From Archangium lipolyticum (lineage in GTDB: Bacteria; Myxococcota; Myxococcia; Myxococcales; Myxococcaceae): a DNA stretch of 64,000 nt. A program made the translations under genes and the position numbers. Location: assembly GCF_024623785.1 (NCBI RefSeq), contig NZ_JANKBZ010000004.1, positions 62,001 through 126,000 on the forward strand, written 5' to 3'. Under the pieces are notes generated by a model. The model was not told the DNA's origin. It saw only the letters and a list, made by a program, of their open reading frames with translations, and did not search any database. This document shows positions 8,029 to 18,568 of this stretch, piece after piece (position 1 is the first letter of the stretch; each line of letters opens with the position of its first letter).

Positions 8029-10440
8029 TTACGGGCACACCCGGGTGGCCACCGGGCTGATGACGGCAGCCCCGGAGATGTTGCAGGACGACGTCCCTCC
8101 AGCGCGCAGCCGGATGACGCCCGTGGCGCCACCACCACCGCCGCCACCGCCGCTCTCGTTACCTTGCTTTCCGCCGTTCGAACCCGCAGTCGGAGCAACC
8201 CCCGCCACGCCACCCGAGCCACCATCGCCACCCTGACTGGACGTGCTCGTGCCCGGCAATGCCGCGGACGCCGAGTTCGTCGAGCCATCCGAACCATCCG
8301 CGCCCACGTTGCTGCCCTCGAACCCACCCTCGCCACCGGCTCCTCCGTTGGCCGTCAGACGGGCAATGCCGAGAACCTCCAACACCCTCCCCTCCAGCAG
8401 AATCCCGCCACCACTGCCTCCGCCTCCGCCTCCGCCAGCGCTGGTGTCGGTCTGACCACCTCCCTTGCCGCCCCCTCCACTGACGGACACGGTGCCATCC
8501 ACATTCAGCAAACCGGCCGCGGAGATCTGCACGGCGCCACCTCCCGCTCCACCCACTCCTGCCACTGCGTTGGTTCCCCCCGCGCCCCCCGGACAACCAC
8601 CGATCAGCGGAACCAGAGTGCTCTCAAATTGTGCACCAGCCGTCCCCGCAGCCGAATTGCCATCCCCAGTACCACCCACCGCGCCCGCGGTCGCGAAGCC
8701 ACCACCACCTCCTCCTCCGCTGCCACCGCCGTTAGTACCTGCTCCGCCAGCCCGAACATCACAGGTCATAGCGTTCCCACCCGCGCCAGGTTGTGCCTTG
8801 GTGGCATTCGCCAGGATGGAACCATGGATGTAGGCCAGTTCGTAGATCGCGAAGATGACGGGCCGGGTGCCCTTCACGGTCACCGTCTTCTCGTAGTCGA
8901 TATCGAGACGCTTCATGTAGAGGACCAGCACCTCGGGTCCACCACCGAGTTGCGGCATCACTTTGGCCAGAGGAGCCACGGGAAGCGTCGTGCATGTATT
9001 CGTCGCGGACCAAACGAAGGGGCCCGAGCCCGAGGTGTCGAGCGTGACGTCACACGAGACACGAACCTCCTGCAAACCAGCGACCTCGGCAGGCGTGAGC
9101 GCATCCGGGTCGAAATTGCTGGGTGAATACGGGAAGAGGCTACACTTGCCATTAACGCTCGCCACGCACGTGCCCTGCTGATTCGTGGTCGTGCTCCAGG
9201 TGCAGGGCTTCCCGAGCATGGCAGGGTTCACCGTGTAGACACAGTTGCCGTCACCCGTGCAGACTTCGGCTTGAATCTGGCACGCATTGGGCGGCGCACA
9301 GGTGTAGGCGGTACCGGCGCATCCACCGGCCCCATCGCATCGGTCGTCCCTCGTGCAGAACTGATCGTCGTTGCAGGTTGCTGTGGTGGGCTTGGGCGGG
9401 TAGCTACACGCCCCCGAGGAGGGATCGCAGGTGCCCGGACTCTCGTAGCACTGACCCGTCGGGGTGTTGCACGACTTGGGGGCTGAACCCACGCATGCCC
9501 CATTGCCATCGCACTTGTCGATGAGCGTACAGGCATTCTTGTCGTCGCAGTCCACCGTCGCGGACTTGGGTGTATAGATGCACGCCCCCGAGGCGGAATC
9601 GCAACGGCCCATCGTCTCGTAGCACGAGCTCGTCGGGCTATTGCATGTCACGTCCGTTCCCTTGCATGCGCCATCCTCGGTGCACTTGTCGCCCGTGGTG
9701 CAGTTGTTGTTGTCGGTGCAGGCCTTGCCCACGAGAACCTGGTAGGCACACTTGCCAGTGCCGCACGAGCCGACGCCTCCACACTGAGAAGGAGAGTCGC
9801 ATGCGGTGTCGCAACAGATGCCATCCACGCAATGGCCCGACGCGCACATCGTGGGGAACAGGCAGGTACTCCCGTTGGCCTGCGGCCTGCACTCCTTGAT
9901 TTCGTCGCAATCGAAATCAACCTCGGCATCCTGTACCGAACACTTCGACGACGCGCCCTTGTATACGTCAGCCCTGCCATCGTTGCAGTCCGTGCCGTTG
10001 ATGGCTTTGTCTTCCATCGAGCTGGCGGGATGGCCGTCCTTGTCCGCATCCTGGGCCTTGAGCACGAGCGCCGCTGGCACGGCGCCCTTCTCGGGCAGCG
10101 TCACCGCCTCGGCGAGGCGGCGCGTCTCGATGGCCTGCCCCTCACACTTCTCCGTGGAGTAGGAGGACACCTCGACCTGGAGCTGCTGGCTCCACCCCTT
10201 CTCGCGATACACGGCGAGAACCAGGGTCCGGTCCTCGGCGTGCCTGGCCAACGTGGCCGAGTCGATGAGCTCGGAACTCTTGAGGTTCTCCGCCGCGGCA
10301 TCCAGGGCGGTCACCCGGATACACGCGGGGACATACCCTGGCTTCGGATACGTGATGGTGAGTGCAACCGCACTCTCCTTCACCTTGTTCGAACAGGCGG
10401 CCAGCAGGACGAGGCAGACGAATACCCATGCGCGACGCAT
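8029..10440 (-). CDS. large Cys-rich, Gly-rich surface lipoprotein
   Basis: 803-residue lipoprotein; MRRAWVFVCLVLLAAC ends in a good lipobox with Cys16. Residues about 30-140 are a predicted beta domain, 145-400 carry many Cys-rich modules of myxobacterial type (for example CASGHCVDGICCDTACDSP and CDGNGACVG), 430-540 are a second globular region, and 550-790 are dominated by Gly-Gly-X repeats with little else. The Gly-rich tail looks like the glycine repeats of other surface proteins such as mycobacterial PE-PGRS, but I see no PE domain or homology. Function unknown; probably outer-membrane surface. The small lipoprotein gene lies 57 bp upstream on the same strand. Confidence 0.82.
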   Translation of the reverse strand: MRRAWVFVCLVLLAACSNKVKESAVALTITYPKPGYVPACIRVTALDAAAENLKSSELIDSATLARHAEDRTLVLAVYREKGWSQQLQVEVSSYSTEKCEGQAIETRRLAEAVTLPEKGAVPAALVLKAQDADKDGHPASSMEDKAINGTDCNDGRADVYKGASSKCSVQDAEVDFDCDEIKECRPQANGSTCLFPTMCASGHCVDGICCDTACDSPSQCGGVGSCGTGKCAYQVLVGKACTDNNNCTTGDKCTEDGACKGTDVTCNSPTSSCYETMGRCDSASGACIYTPKSATVDCDDKNACTLIDKCDGNGACVGSAPKSCNTPTGQCYESPGTCDPSSGACSYPPKPTTATCNDDQFCTRDDRCDGAGGCAGTAYTCAPPNACQIQAEVCTGDGNCVYTVNPAMLGKPCTWSTTTNQQGTCVASVNGKCSLFPYSPSNFDPDALTPAEVAGLQEVRVSCDVTLDTSGSGPFVWSATNTCTTLPVAPLAKVMPQLGGGPEVLVLYMKRLDIDYEKTVTVKGTRPVIFAIYELAYIHGSILANATKAQPGAGGNAMTCDVRAGGAGTNGGGSGGGGGGGFATAGAVGGTGDGNSAAGTAGAQFESTLVPLIGGCPGGAGGTNAVAGVGGAGGGAVQISAAGLLNVDGTVSVSGGGGKGGGQTDTSAGGGGGGGSGGGILLEGRVLEVLGIARLTANGGAGGEGGFEGSNVGADGSDGSTNSASAALPGTSTSSQGGDGGSGGVAGVAPTAGSNGGKQGNESGGGGGGGGATGVIRLRAGGTSSCNISGAAVISPVATRVCP

Positions 10441-10497
10441 GGGGCGATAGATTACCCCAGCTCCAGGCGAACGTCGCGCTTACGACACCCGCGGGTC

Positions 10498-10917
10498 TCA
10501 GCCCTGGGGCGGCTGCTGCTCCCCGGACCCGGTCGCGGGCTGTTGCGCGGGCTCGGGCTCCATGTTCACCAACTGGAAGGAGTAGCTCCGCACGCCTTTC
10601 GGCAGCACCACCTCCACCAGCGGATTGTCCGCCAACAGGTGCGGCGTCACCGGCAACTGGACAAGGCCGTCCGCGTCGCTCGTCACGGTGATGCGCCCCC
10701 GAGTCGATTCGAGCAGCACCCGCGCTCTAGGGATGGGCTGGCCCGTGGACGGATCCACCACGCGCATCGTCACGTCCTTCATCCCCTGGGCCTGCTGCGG
10801 ATTCAGCCGCGCCACATCGGGCGGGACCACCTGCCGGTAGTACGGACGCAACGTACAGGCCGACAGCAGGCCGAGGGACAGCAGGGAAAGTCGCATCAGG
10901 GAACGCATCGGACACAT
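10498..10917 (-). CDS. small lipoprotein with a carboxypeptidase-regulatory-like fold
   Basis: 139-residue lipoprotein. MCPMRSLMRLSLLSLGLLSAC is a signal with lipobox LSAC. The mature part contains MRVVDPSTGQPIPRARVLL followed by GLVQLPVTPHLLADNPLVEV, the pattern of a CarboxypepD-regulatory/Ig-like beta-sandwich, then a Gln/Pro-rich tail. No enzymatic residues. ATG 10917 was chosen because GGAG lies 5 nt upstream; internal ATGs at 10908 and 10896 lack one. It precedes the large Cys/Gly-rich lipoprotein by 57 bp and may be co-transcribed with it. Confidence 0.72.
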   Translation of the reverse strand: MCPMRSLMRLSLLSLGLLSACTLRPYYRQVVPPDVARLNPQQAQGMKDVTMRVVDPSTGQPIPRARVLLESTRGRITVTSDADGLVQLPVTPHLLADNPLVEVVLPKGVRSYSFQLVNMEPEPAQQPATGSGEQQPPQG

Positions 10918-11121
10918 GGTGGCTCCATCCAGGCGATCAGGGGCACGAGGGAGGCGCAGCATACCGGGTGGGCGGCTTCAGCCAGCAAGCACCGCCCCGC
11001 CTGCACGGATGCCCGGCCTCCAATGGTACCTCCCCACCTGTCTCCCGCGCCGGCATGTCGCATCTTCAACGGCATCCGAGTCACGGCGGAGCCTCCGCCC
11101 CCACCCACCAGGAGAGCACGC

Positions 11122-11664
11122 ATGTCCGAGCCCATCGACCCCAAGAGCCCCAAGCCCACCACCCGCCGCGAGCTCCTCGAAAAGGGCTACTGCGAGAAGG
11201 GCGTCTGGGGACCGGAAATCCACGCCACCGCCACCGAGCCCATGCCCGACATCGAGGAGAGTGGCTACCGCGATGTCGTGGTCATCCCAACGCCCACGGA
11301 AGGCGTCGAGTTCAAGAACCGGGGCCTCATCATCGGCGCGCTCACGATGATCTCCGTGAGCCTCATCACCTTCTACATCCCGTTCCTCAATGCCCTGCTG
11401 GGCGGCCTCTTCGGTGGCTTCTTCGCCAAACGCTGGCGCCGCGCGTTCGGTGCCGCGGCCATCGCCTCCGTGGCGGTCCCGGCGGCCATCGCCTTCTTCT
11501 ACGGCTTCGATACGCCCGATCTCCTCTACTTCATGTACGGGCTCGGCTTCTGGGGATGGACCGCCCTCCACGTCGTCGGCATGTTCATCGGCGCGGCGTC
11601 CGGCGTGTACTCGCGTCCCCTCGCGGACCGGCGCGGGCTCTCGCGCGGCGTCATGGAAGGATAG
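11122..11664 (+). CDS. hypothetical membrane protein with 3-4 transmembrane segments
   Basis: 180-residue protein with no recognised family. The first 65 residues are hydrophilic and acidic, so probably cytosolic. Then come hydrophobic segments around 68-95 (GLIIGALTMISVSLITFYIPF plus a Gly-rich turn), 108-128 (AAAIASVAVPAAIAFFYGF) and 135-165 (MYGLGFWGWTALHVVGMFIGAA). The middle segments are Gly/Ala-rich, like small pore or scaffold proteins, but no function can be assigned. The start at 11122 has AGGAG 7 nt upstream. The phosphoesterase gene begins 85 bp downstream. Confidence 0.72.
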   Translation: MSEPIDPKSPKPTTRRELLEKGYCEKGVWGPEIHATATEPMPDIEESGYRDVVVIPTPTEGVEFKNRGLIIGALTMISVSLITFYIPFLNALLGGLFGGFFAKRWRRAFGAAAIASVAVPAAIAFFYGFDTPDLLYFMYGLGFWGWTALHVVGMFIGAASGVYSRPLADRRGLSRGVMEG

Positions 11665-11749
11665 CGGGCCCACCAGGCAACCGGGCAAAGCGCATCCCCG
11701 ACCCGGGACGGAAGCAGCGCCCCGGGTCGCTCGGGACTAGGATGCGCTC

Positions 11750-12928
11750 GTGAGCATCCCCCGTACCGAGGCCGCCCTGGCCCGCGCCACCGAGGCCGCC
11801 AACCGTGGTCCCCACTCCGCGCCACCCGACGGCCATCCCCGCTCGCGGCACCTCGCCATCGGCGACCCCCAGGCGGACATCACCCGCTTCTTCGCCCTGC
11901 TCGACCGCCACGGGCTGCTCGGCCCGGACGGAAGGCTGCTCCCCGAGGTCCAGCTCGTCTCGGTGGGAGACCACTTCGACTGGGGCAAGGCCCACGAACG
12001 CGACGCCGTGGCCACCAGCGCGTTGAGGCTGCTCGCGTGGATGGCCTCGCACCCGGCCGACCAGGCCGTGCTGCTGCTGGGCAACCATGACCTGGGCCGC
12101 GTGGGCGAGCTGTCCGGCTTCACCGACGCGCGCTTCGCCGCCGCACAGGTGGAAGCCGACCGCATCTACCAGGGCGACGACACCGACGAGGTCCAGGAGC
12201 GCGACTTCCTCTCGCGCTACCCGGAGGTGCCCAACGTCGAGCTGGTGGCGCGCGACTTCGGCACCTTCCGCGAGGTGCAGCGCGACTGGGTGGCGTACCT
12301 GCTGCGCGCCGGCCGCTTCCGGGTGGCCCACGCCGCGGCGGAGGACCTGCTCGTCCTGCATGCCGGCGTCACGCGGGAGGACCTCCTCACGGCGGGAGTA
12401 CCCGACTCCCTCCAGGCCCGTGCCCCCGTGGTGGCCGACACGCTCAACCGGGTGCTCGACACCGCGGTGGCGGCCTGGAAGCAGGGCCCCTTCTCCATTC
12501 CCGGTCTGCACCACCCCGGCAACGCCACGTACGGCGAGGGCCGGGGCATCTTCTATCAGCGCGCCAGCCTGCGCCCCGAGGACGCCGCCCACCGCACCGC
12601 CACGCCGCGCCGCCGGTTCGATCCGCACCGGCTGCCTCCCGGGCTCGTCCAGGTGGTGGGCCACACGCGCGACAAGCGCAGCCGCGAGCTGCTCGCCCTG
12701 CCCCTCGAGGACATGCGCGACGGCGTGCTGCGCCACCTCGTCACCCACGGCACCTCCCTCCACTACCGCCCCGGGACGCCCCCCCCGACTGGCCCCGGCG
12801 AGGCGGTGCTCGTCTTCACCGACGGCGGCATGCGCGAGTCGCCGTTGGAGCTGTTCGAGCTCTTCGACCTCGACACCCGCGCACCCGCACGGCCGCACGA
12901 GGCAACGCACCAGGGAGGTCAGGAATGA
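11750..12928 (+). CDS. calcineurin-like metallophosphoesterase
   Basis: 392-residue phosphoesterase with the family metal motifs in order: GDPQAD (GDxH variant, with Gln for His), VGDHFDWG (GDxxDxG), LLGNHD (GNHD/E), LVLHAG and VVGHT. The Gln in the first motif also occurs in bacterial Shewanella-like (Shelphs) phosphatases. Likely a Ser/Thr phosphatase or diadenosine-tetraphosphatase-like enzyme; the substrate is unassigned. The start is GTG at 11750. The stop overlaps the ATG of the next gene by ATGA, so the two are translationally coupled. Confidence 0.82.
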   Translation: MSIPRTEAALARATEAANRGPHSAPPDGHPRSRHLAIGDPQADITRFFALLDRHGLLGPDGRLLPEVQLVSVGDHFDWGKAHERDAVATSALRLLAWMASHPADQAVLLLGNHDLGRVGELSGFTDARFAAAQVEADRIYQGDDTDEVQERDFLSRYPEVPNVELVARDFGTFREVQRDWVAYLLRAGRFRVAHAAAEDLLVLHAGVTREDLLTAGVPDSLQARAPVVADTLNRVLDTAVAAWKQGPFSIPGLHHPGNATYGEGRGIFYQRASLRPEDAAHRTATPRRRFDPHRLPPGLVQVVGHTRDKRSRELLALPLEDMRDGVLRHLVTHGTSLHYRPGTPPPTGPGEAVLVFTDGGMRESPLELFELFDLDTRAPARPHEATHQGGQE

Positions 12929-14298
12929 TGAAGACGACGCGGAGACTCGTGGGCCTGACGCTCGTGGGGGCCCTGGGCCTGGGCGGGTGTGCCGGGCACT
13001 CGACGCCGGCCACCCGGGAGACGCGAGGGACGGAGGAGCACTCGGAGGCACGCGGACAGCCGGCGCCTGGAGATGAACAGGCGGAGCGGGATGCCTTCGC
13101 CCGGCGAGCCATCGAGCGCCTGCGAGCCTCCGGCGAGACACGCGACATCCAGTACGACGCCTCGGGCTTCCTGCTCCGCCTGGGCGCCAAGGACGGCAAC
13201 TCCGGTGACACGGTGTTCCTGTCCAACTTCTTCGACGAGTACCTCGCCTCCCCGCCGGAGCACCGCGACGAGGTCTTCACCCAGCTCACCCGCGTGCGCG
13301 CCCCGCCGGCCCTGCCGAAGACGTTCGCCGAGGCCCGGCCGAAGTTGATGCCCGTGGTGCGCGGACGCACCTTCTTCGAGCAGCTCCGGCTGGTGGTGAA
13401 GAGCGGCCCCGGGACGCCCGTCCCCATCCCCTGGAAGCCCCTGAGCGGATTCCTCGGAGTGGGCCTGGCCTTCGACGGGCCGGACACCCTGCAGTACCTC
13501 GGGCCCGACGAGCTCGCGCGCTGGGGCGTCTCCTTCGAACAGGCGCTCGACGCGGCCCTCGGCAACCTGCGTCAGCGCAGCACCGAGAAGCTCGTTCAGC
13601 TCGCCCCGGGCACCTGCGAGTCCCCCTGGGAGGACAACTACGCCTCCTCCCGCCTGCTGCTCGAGGAGGTGGTGCGCGGATGCAAGGTGCAGGGCGCCCC
13701 CGTGGTGCTCGCGCCCCACCGGGACCTGCTCCTCATCACCGGCTCCGAGGACGAGGATGGATTGCGCCGGGTGGCCAGCCGCGCCCTCCAGGCCGTGATG
13801 GCCCCGCGCGCGCTGGACGGCCGCGCCATGCGCCTCTCGCCCGAGGGCTGGGTGACCTTCATGCCCGAGCGGCTCAGCAATGCCTGGGCCGACTTCCGCA
13901 AGCTGGAGCTCTTCACCCGCGCGCGCGACTACGACGAGCAGACGCAGCAGCTGGAGAAGCACTTCCAGGAGCGGGGCGAGGACATCTTCGTGGCCTCCTT
14001 CACCCCCTACCAGGACGAGCGCGGGCGCAGCATCAGCTACGCCGTCTGGCTCAAGGGCGTGGACGCGCTCCTGCCCAAGGCCGAGGTCATCTTCTTCATG
14101 GACCCGGCGCTCGGCGAGGAGGCCCCGCCCGTGGGCATCGCGCGGTGGGACGAGGTGGCGAAGGCGGCCGGCAAGCTGCTCGCGCCGGTGAACGGGCTCT
14201 ACCCGGAGCGCTACCGCGTGCAGGGCTTCCCCGACGCGGAGCAGCTCGCCCGGTGGCAGAACGACCCGGGCGACCTGTTCGACGAGGACGGGCCCTGA
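12925..14298 (+). CDS. lipoprotein of unknown function, possibly DUF1444/YtpQ-like
   Basis: 457-residue predicted lipoprotein; MMKTTRRLVGLTLVGALGLGGC is a textbook signal with lipobox LGGC. After a 35-residue linker there is one long globular region with FLLRLGAKDGNSGDTVFLSNFF near the front and PKLMPVVRGRTFFEQL in the middle. Its general pattern is reminiscent of the YtpQ/DUF1444 family, but that is only a weak impression. It overlaps the phosphoesterase gene by 4 nt, so the two probably work or are regulated together. The stop codon lies inside the stem of a terminator-like hairpin. Confidence 0.68.
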   Translation: MMKTTRRLVGLTLVGALGLGGCAGHSTPATRETRGTEEHSEARGQPAPGDEQAERDAFARRAIERLRASGETRDIQYDASGFLLRLGAKDGNSGDTVFLSNFFDEYLASPPEHRDEVFTQLTRVRAPPALPKTFAEARPKLMPVVRGRTFFEQLRLVVKSGPGTPVPIPWKPLSGFLGVGLAFDGPDTLQYLGPDELARWGVSFEQALDAALGNLRQRSTEKLVQLAPGTCESPWEDNYASSRLLLEEVVRGCKVQGAPVVLAPHRDLLLITGSEDEDGLRRVASRALQAVMAPRALDGRAMRLSPEGWVTFMPERLSNAWADFRKLELFTRARDYDEQTQQLEKHFQERGEDIFVASFTPYQDERGRSISYAVWLKGVDALLPKAEVIFFMDPALGEEAPPVGIARWDEVAKAAGKLLAPVNGLYPERYRVQGFPDAEQLARWQNDPGDLFDEDGP

Positions 14299-14312
14299 GC
14301 ACGGGCCCGTCC
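14286..14312. terminator. 10-bp perfect hairpin shared by two convergent genes
   Basis: GGACGGGCCC (14286-14295) and GGGCCCGTCC (14303-14312) pair perfectly around a 7-nt loop. The stem contains the end of the upstream lipoprotein gene and stops just short of the convergent thioredoxin-like gene (stop at 14315). It is well placed to terminate both. Confidence 0.6.
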
Positions 14313-14314
14313 CC

Positions 14315-15667
14315 TCACGGCTTCGCCTTCACGTCCGCCAGCTTCTTCTCCAGCGCCGCCACCTGGCGCGGAGAGGCCTGCACCCCGGAGAGCGTCTTCG
14401 CGTAGGCGAGCGCGTCTTCCAGCGTGCGCACCGCCGCGTCCTTCTCGCCCCGGGCGACGTGGATGTCCGCCCGCTCCGAGAGGACACGCAGCCGTCGGCC
14501 ACCCTGCACCTTCTCCAGGGCCCGGCCACTCGCCGCCAGCGCATCGTCCAGCCGGCCCAGCCTCCGGTAGAGGTTGGCCAGACGCGCGGGCGGGTTGTAG
14601 TCATCCGGGAGATCCTTCTCGCTCTGCTCGATGGCCGGCACCACCCGCATCAGGTCGCCCAGCACCAACGCCGCGGACATGCGGTGCGAGTCGAACACGG
14701 AACGCGCATCCGGGTTCGGCGCCTTCGCGGCCTCGCCCTCGAGGAAGGTGAGCCACTGCCCCGCCACCGTCTTCGCACCGGCCTCGTCACCCGCCGACTC
14801 GCGGGCCCCGACCAGCACCTCGAAGACTCCCGAGCGGTCATCGGCCGGCATGGCGATGTCCGGGGCGATGGCCTCGCGCGCCACCGCCTCCAACGAGGCC
14901 CTCAGCTGCTTCACGTCCGGCACATCGCCCGCCACCGACAGCGAGCAGGAGAGCCCGAGACCCGCCGCGTTCGCCCGCGAGGGCGAGGGGGGCACCCGGG
15001 GCAGCTCCGCCAGCGCCGTCCGGGCACATGCCTCGTGACGCTTCGCCCCGTACTGCGCCATCAGGAGCGACTCCAGCGCGCGGCCACGGCGGGACCAGTC
15101 CGCGGGAGCCCCGGCCAGCGCCTGGGCGAACACATCCGCCGCCTCGGCCGCCTTGCCCTCGCCATACAGGGCATCGCCCCGGGCCAGCAGCGCCTCCGGT
15201 CCCTGCGCCCCCCCGCGGTACGCGCGCTCGCCGTCCTCGAAGAGCCTCTCGAGCTGGGCAACGGTGGCGCTGCCCGCGAAGCGCACGAGCGCCTTCTCCT
15301 CCCTCGGATCGATGATGAAGAAGGTGGGCCAGAACTCGACCGGGTACTTCTCCAGGAAGCCCGCGTTGCCAGGAAGGTCCGTGTTGAGCTCGAGCCAGAC
15401 GAACCGTCCGGCATGCGGCGCGAGCGCCTCGTCCGTGAAGACATAGGCGCGCATCGAGCGGCAGGTGTGACACCACGGGGCCCAGGTATCGACGAAGAGG
15501 GGCAACCCCCTCGACTTCGCCTCCGACAGGGCGCGCGAGTAGTCATCCTCGATGAACGGCAGAGGGGCCTTGGCGTGCGCGGCCGGCGTCTCGGATACAG
15601 CCGAGGTGCGCGTGGCGGTGCAGGCCAGCAGGCCCACGGCGAGCAGGCTGGACAGGAGCGATCGCAT
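14315..15667 (-). CDS. thioredoxin-fold lipoprotein with C-terminal TPR-like repeats
   Basis: 450-residue envelope protein. MRSLLSSLLAVGLLAC is a lipoprotein signal (LLAC). Residues about 40-150 are a thioredoxin-like domain with active site WAPWCHTC and the cis-Pro strand EFWPTFFIID, the arrangement of DsbD-gamma/thioredoxin_7 proteins, so it can probably reduce or isomerise disulfides in the periplasm. The remainder is alpha-helical with TPR-like pairs (ARLANLYRRLGRLDDALAAS; ADIHVARGEKDAAVRTLEDA), suggesting a partner-binding scaffold. ATG 15667 is preferred; GTG 15673, in the same frame, is an equal alternative. Confidence 0.82.
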   Translation of the reverse strand: MRSLLSSLLAVGLLACTATRTSAVSETPAAHAKAPLPFIEDDYSRALSEAKSRGLPLFVDTWAPWCHTCRSMRAYVFTDEALAPHAGRFVWLELNTDLPGNAGFLEKYPVEFWPTFFIIDPREEKALVRFAGSATVAQLERLFEDGERAYRGGAQGPEALLARGDALYGEGKAAEAADVFAQALAGAPADWSRRGRALESLLMAQYGAKRHEACARTALAELPRVPPSPSRANAAGLGLSCSLSVAGDVPDVKQLRASLEAVAREAIAPDIAMPADDRSGVFEVLVGARESAGDEAGAKTVAGQWLTFLEGEAAKAPNPDARSVFDSHRMSAALVLGDLMRVVPAIEQSEKDLPDDYNPPARLANLYRRLGRLDDALAASGRALEKVQGGRRLRVLSERADIHVARGEKDAAVRTLEDALAYAKTLSGVQASPRQVAALEKKLADVKAKP

Positions 15668-15793
15668 CAGCACGGCACCCTACCCTGCTGACGAGCGACG
15701 AAGAAGGTACGACATCCGCCCCCCAGAGGGGGCCAGGGTTCTATATGGTACCGGTTTGCCCTTCGCCTCCCTCTTCCTCCTGCCGAGAGCCCC

Positions 15794-17161
<1,368 letters not shown>

Positions 17162-17164
17162 TCC

Positions 17165-18469
17165 ATGGCGGGCACGGCGGACTCCTGGATGGGGCGCGTG
17201 GTGGCCGGGCGCTACCAGGTGACGGGAACACTCGGGCACGGCGGCATGGGGACGGTGTACGAGGCCGAGCAGCTCGGTCTCGAGCGCTATGTGGCCCTCA
17301 AGGTGCTGCACCCGCATGTCGCCAGGACGCCCGGCGCTCCGGCCCGCTTCCAGCGCGAGGCCCAGCTCCTGGCCCGGCTCGAGCACCCGGGCGCGGTGCA
17401 CGTGTTCGACCACGGTGCCGACGGGGAGGACCTCTACCTCGCCATGGAGCGCGTCTTCGGCGTTCCCCTGGACGCGGTGCTGGAGACCCACGGGCCGCTG
17501 GAGGTGAAGGCCGCCGTGGAGCTGGTGGTGCAGGTGTTGGAGGTGCTCGACGCCGCGCACGGCCTGGGCATCGTGCACCGCGACCTCAAGCCCTCCAATG
17601 TCATGCGGGTGGGCGAACCCTCCGCCTTCTCGGTGAAGGTGCTCGACTTCGGGCTGGCCGCCCTCGTGCACGAGGAGCAGCACTCCCGGCTGACCGGGAG
17701 CGGACAGGTGCTCGGCACGCCCGCGTACATGTCCCCGGAACAGTGCCGCGGCGAGCCGCTCGACGCTCGCGCCGACCTGTACTCCGTGGGGTGCCTGCTG
17801 CACGAGCTGCTCGTGGGCCGCGCGCCTTTCGGGGACTCGCCCGCCGTGGAGGTGATGAGCGGCCACCTGTACCGGCCACCTCCGCCCCTGCGCCAGCTCC
17901 AGCCGGAGCGCGGGATTCCCGAGGCGCTGGAGACGCTGGTGCTCGCGTGCCTCGCCAAGGAGAAGGCCCAGCGCCCCGCGAGCGCCCGCGAGCTGGCCTT
18001 CCGGCTCCGGGAGACACTGGCGCCCCCGGCTCCCGCGCGCGGTGAGGGCAAGAAGCAGGAGCGCTCTCGGGCCGTGACCGCCACGCCCGCCGCGCACTCG
18101 CCCGACGTCCTCGCGCGGCCCGTGGCCATCATCGAGCCCGGAGGGCCCGCCAATCCCCATGGCATCGGCACCGCCCTCGCGGTGGCCGGGTACCAGGTGG
18201 TCCCCGCCAGCGCGGACAGCCCCCTGGAGGGCATGCACGCCCTGGTGGTGGTGCCCCGGAGCGCCCAGGCCCAGGAGGAAGCGCTCACCCTGGCGAGCAC
18301 CCTGGCCGCCCGGCCCCAGGCCCCGCCCGTGCTGCTGTGTGGGAGCGGCGAGGACTTCTCGCTGATGTCGCGCGCCGTCGCGAGCGGGGTGTACGACTAC
18401 GTGCCCCTGCCCGTGGACCCCACGGATCTGGCCCGCAAGGTGGGCCGCGCGCTGCGCTCGCGCCGCTGA
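17165..18469 (+). CDS. Ser/Thr protein kinase fused to a receiver-like domain
   Basis: 434-residue Hanks-type kinase with no transmembrane segment. Gly loop GHGGMG at 24-29, catalytic Lys46, HRDLKPSN at 138-145 with D140, DFG at 161-163 and the activation segment GTPAYMSPEQ are all intact. After a linker at about 295-320, residues 320-434 resemble a two-component receiver without its usual acidic residues (VAIIEPGG, ALVVVPRS, YDYVPLPVDPTDLARKVG): the phospho-Asp position is not Asp and the KP motif is LP, so it is probably a pseudo-receiver used for binding. Spaced 3 nt after the NtrC-like gene, which may be its substrate (inference). Confidence 0.88.
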   Translation: MAGTADSWMGRVVAGRYQVTGTLGHGGMGTVYEAEQLGLERYVALKVLHPHVARTPGAPARFQREAQLLARLEHPGAVHVFDHGADGEDLYLAMERVFGVPLDAVLETHGPLEVKAAVELVVQVLEVLDAAHGLGIVHRDLKPSNVMRVGEPSAFSVKVLDFGLAALVHEEQHSRLTGSGQVLGTPAYMSPEQCRGEPLDARADLYSVGCLLHELLVGRAPFGDSPAVEVMSGHLYRPPPPLRQLQPERGIPEALETLVLACLAKEKAQRPASARELAFRLRETLAPPAPARGEGKKQERSRAVTATPAAHSPDVLARPVAIIEPGGPANPHGIGTALAVAGYQVVPASADSPLEGMHALVVVPRSAQAQEEALTLASTLAARPQAPPVLLCGSGEDFSLMSRAVASGVYDYVPLPVDPTDLARKVGRALRSRR

Positions 18470-18568
18470 GCCCCTGGCTCGGGGCCCGGCACATCCGTCC
18501 AGGGCCGACACACCTGGCACGTCTTTCATGGGCATCCGGCCCTACACGTGCTGTCTTCGGGCGACCGG

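Noticed and set aside
8100-8780. PE-PGRS homologue
   Set aside because: Only the glycine composition is similar; there is no PE domain and the protein has a lipoprotein signal and Cys-rich modules.
18513-18528. Possible sigma-54 promoter ahead of the first GTPase (TGGCACG present)
   Set aside because: The -24 element is perfect, but the -12 GC is not at the required 10-nt spacing (TCATG stands in place of TTGC).
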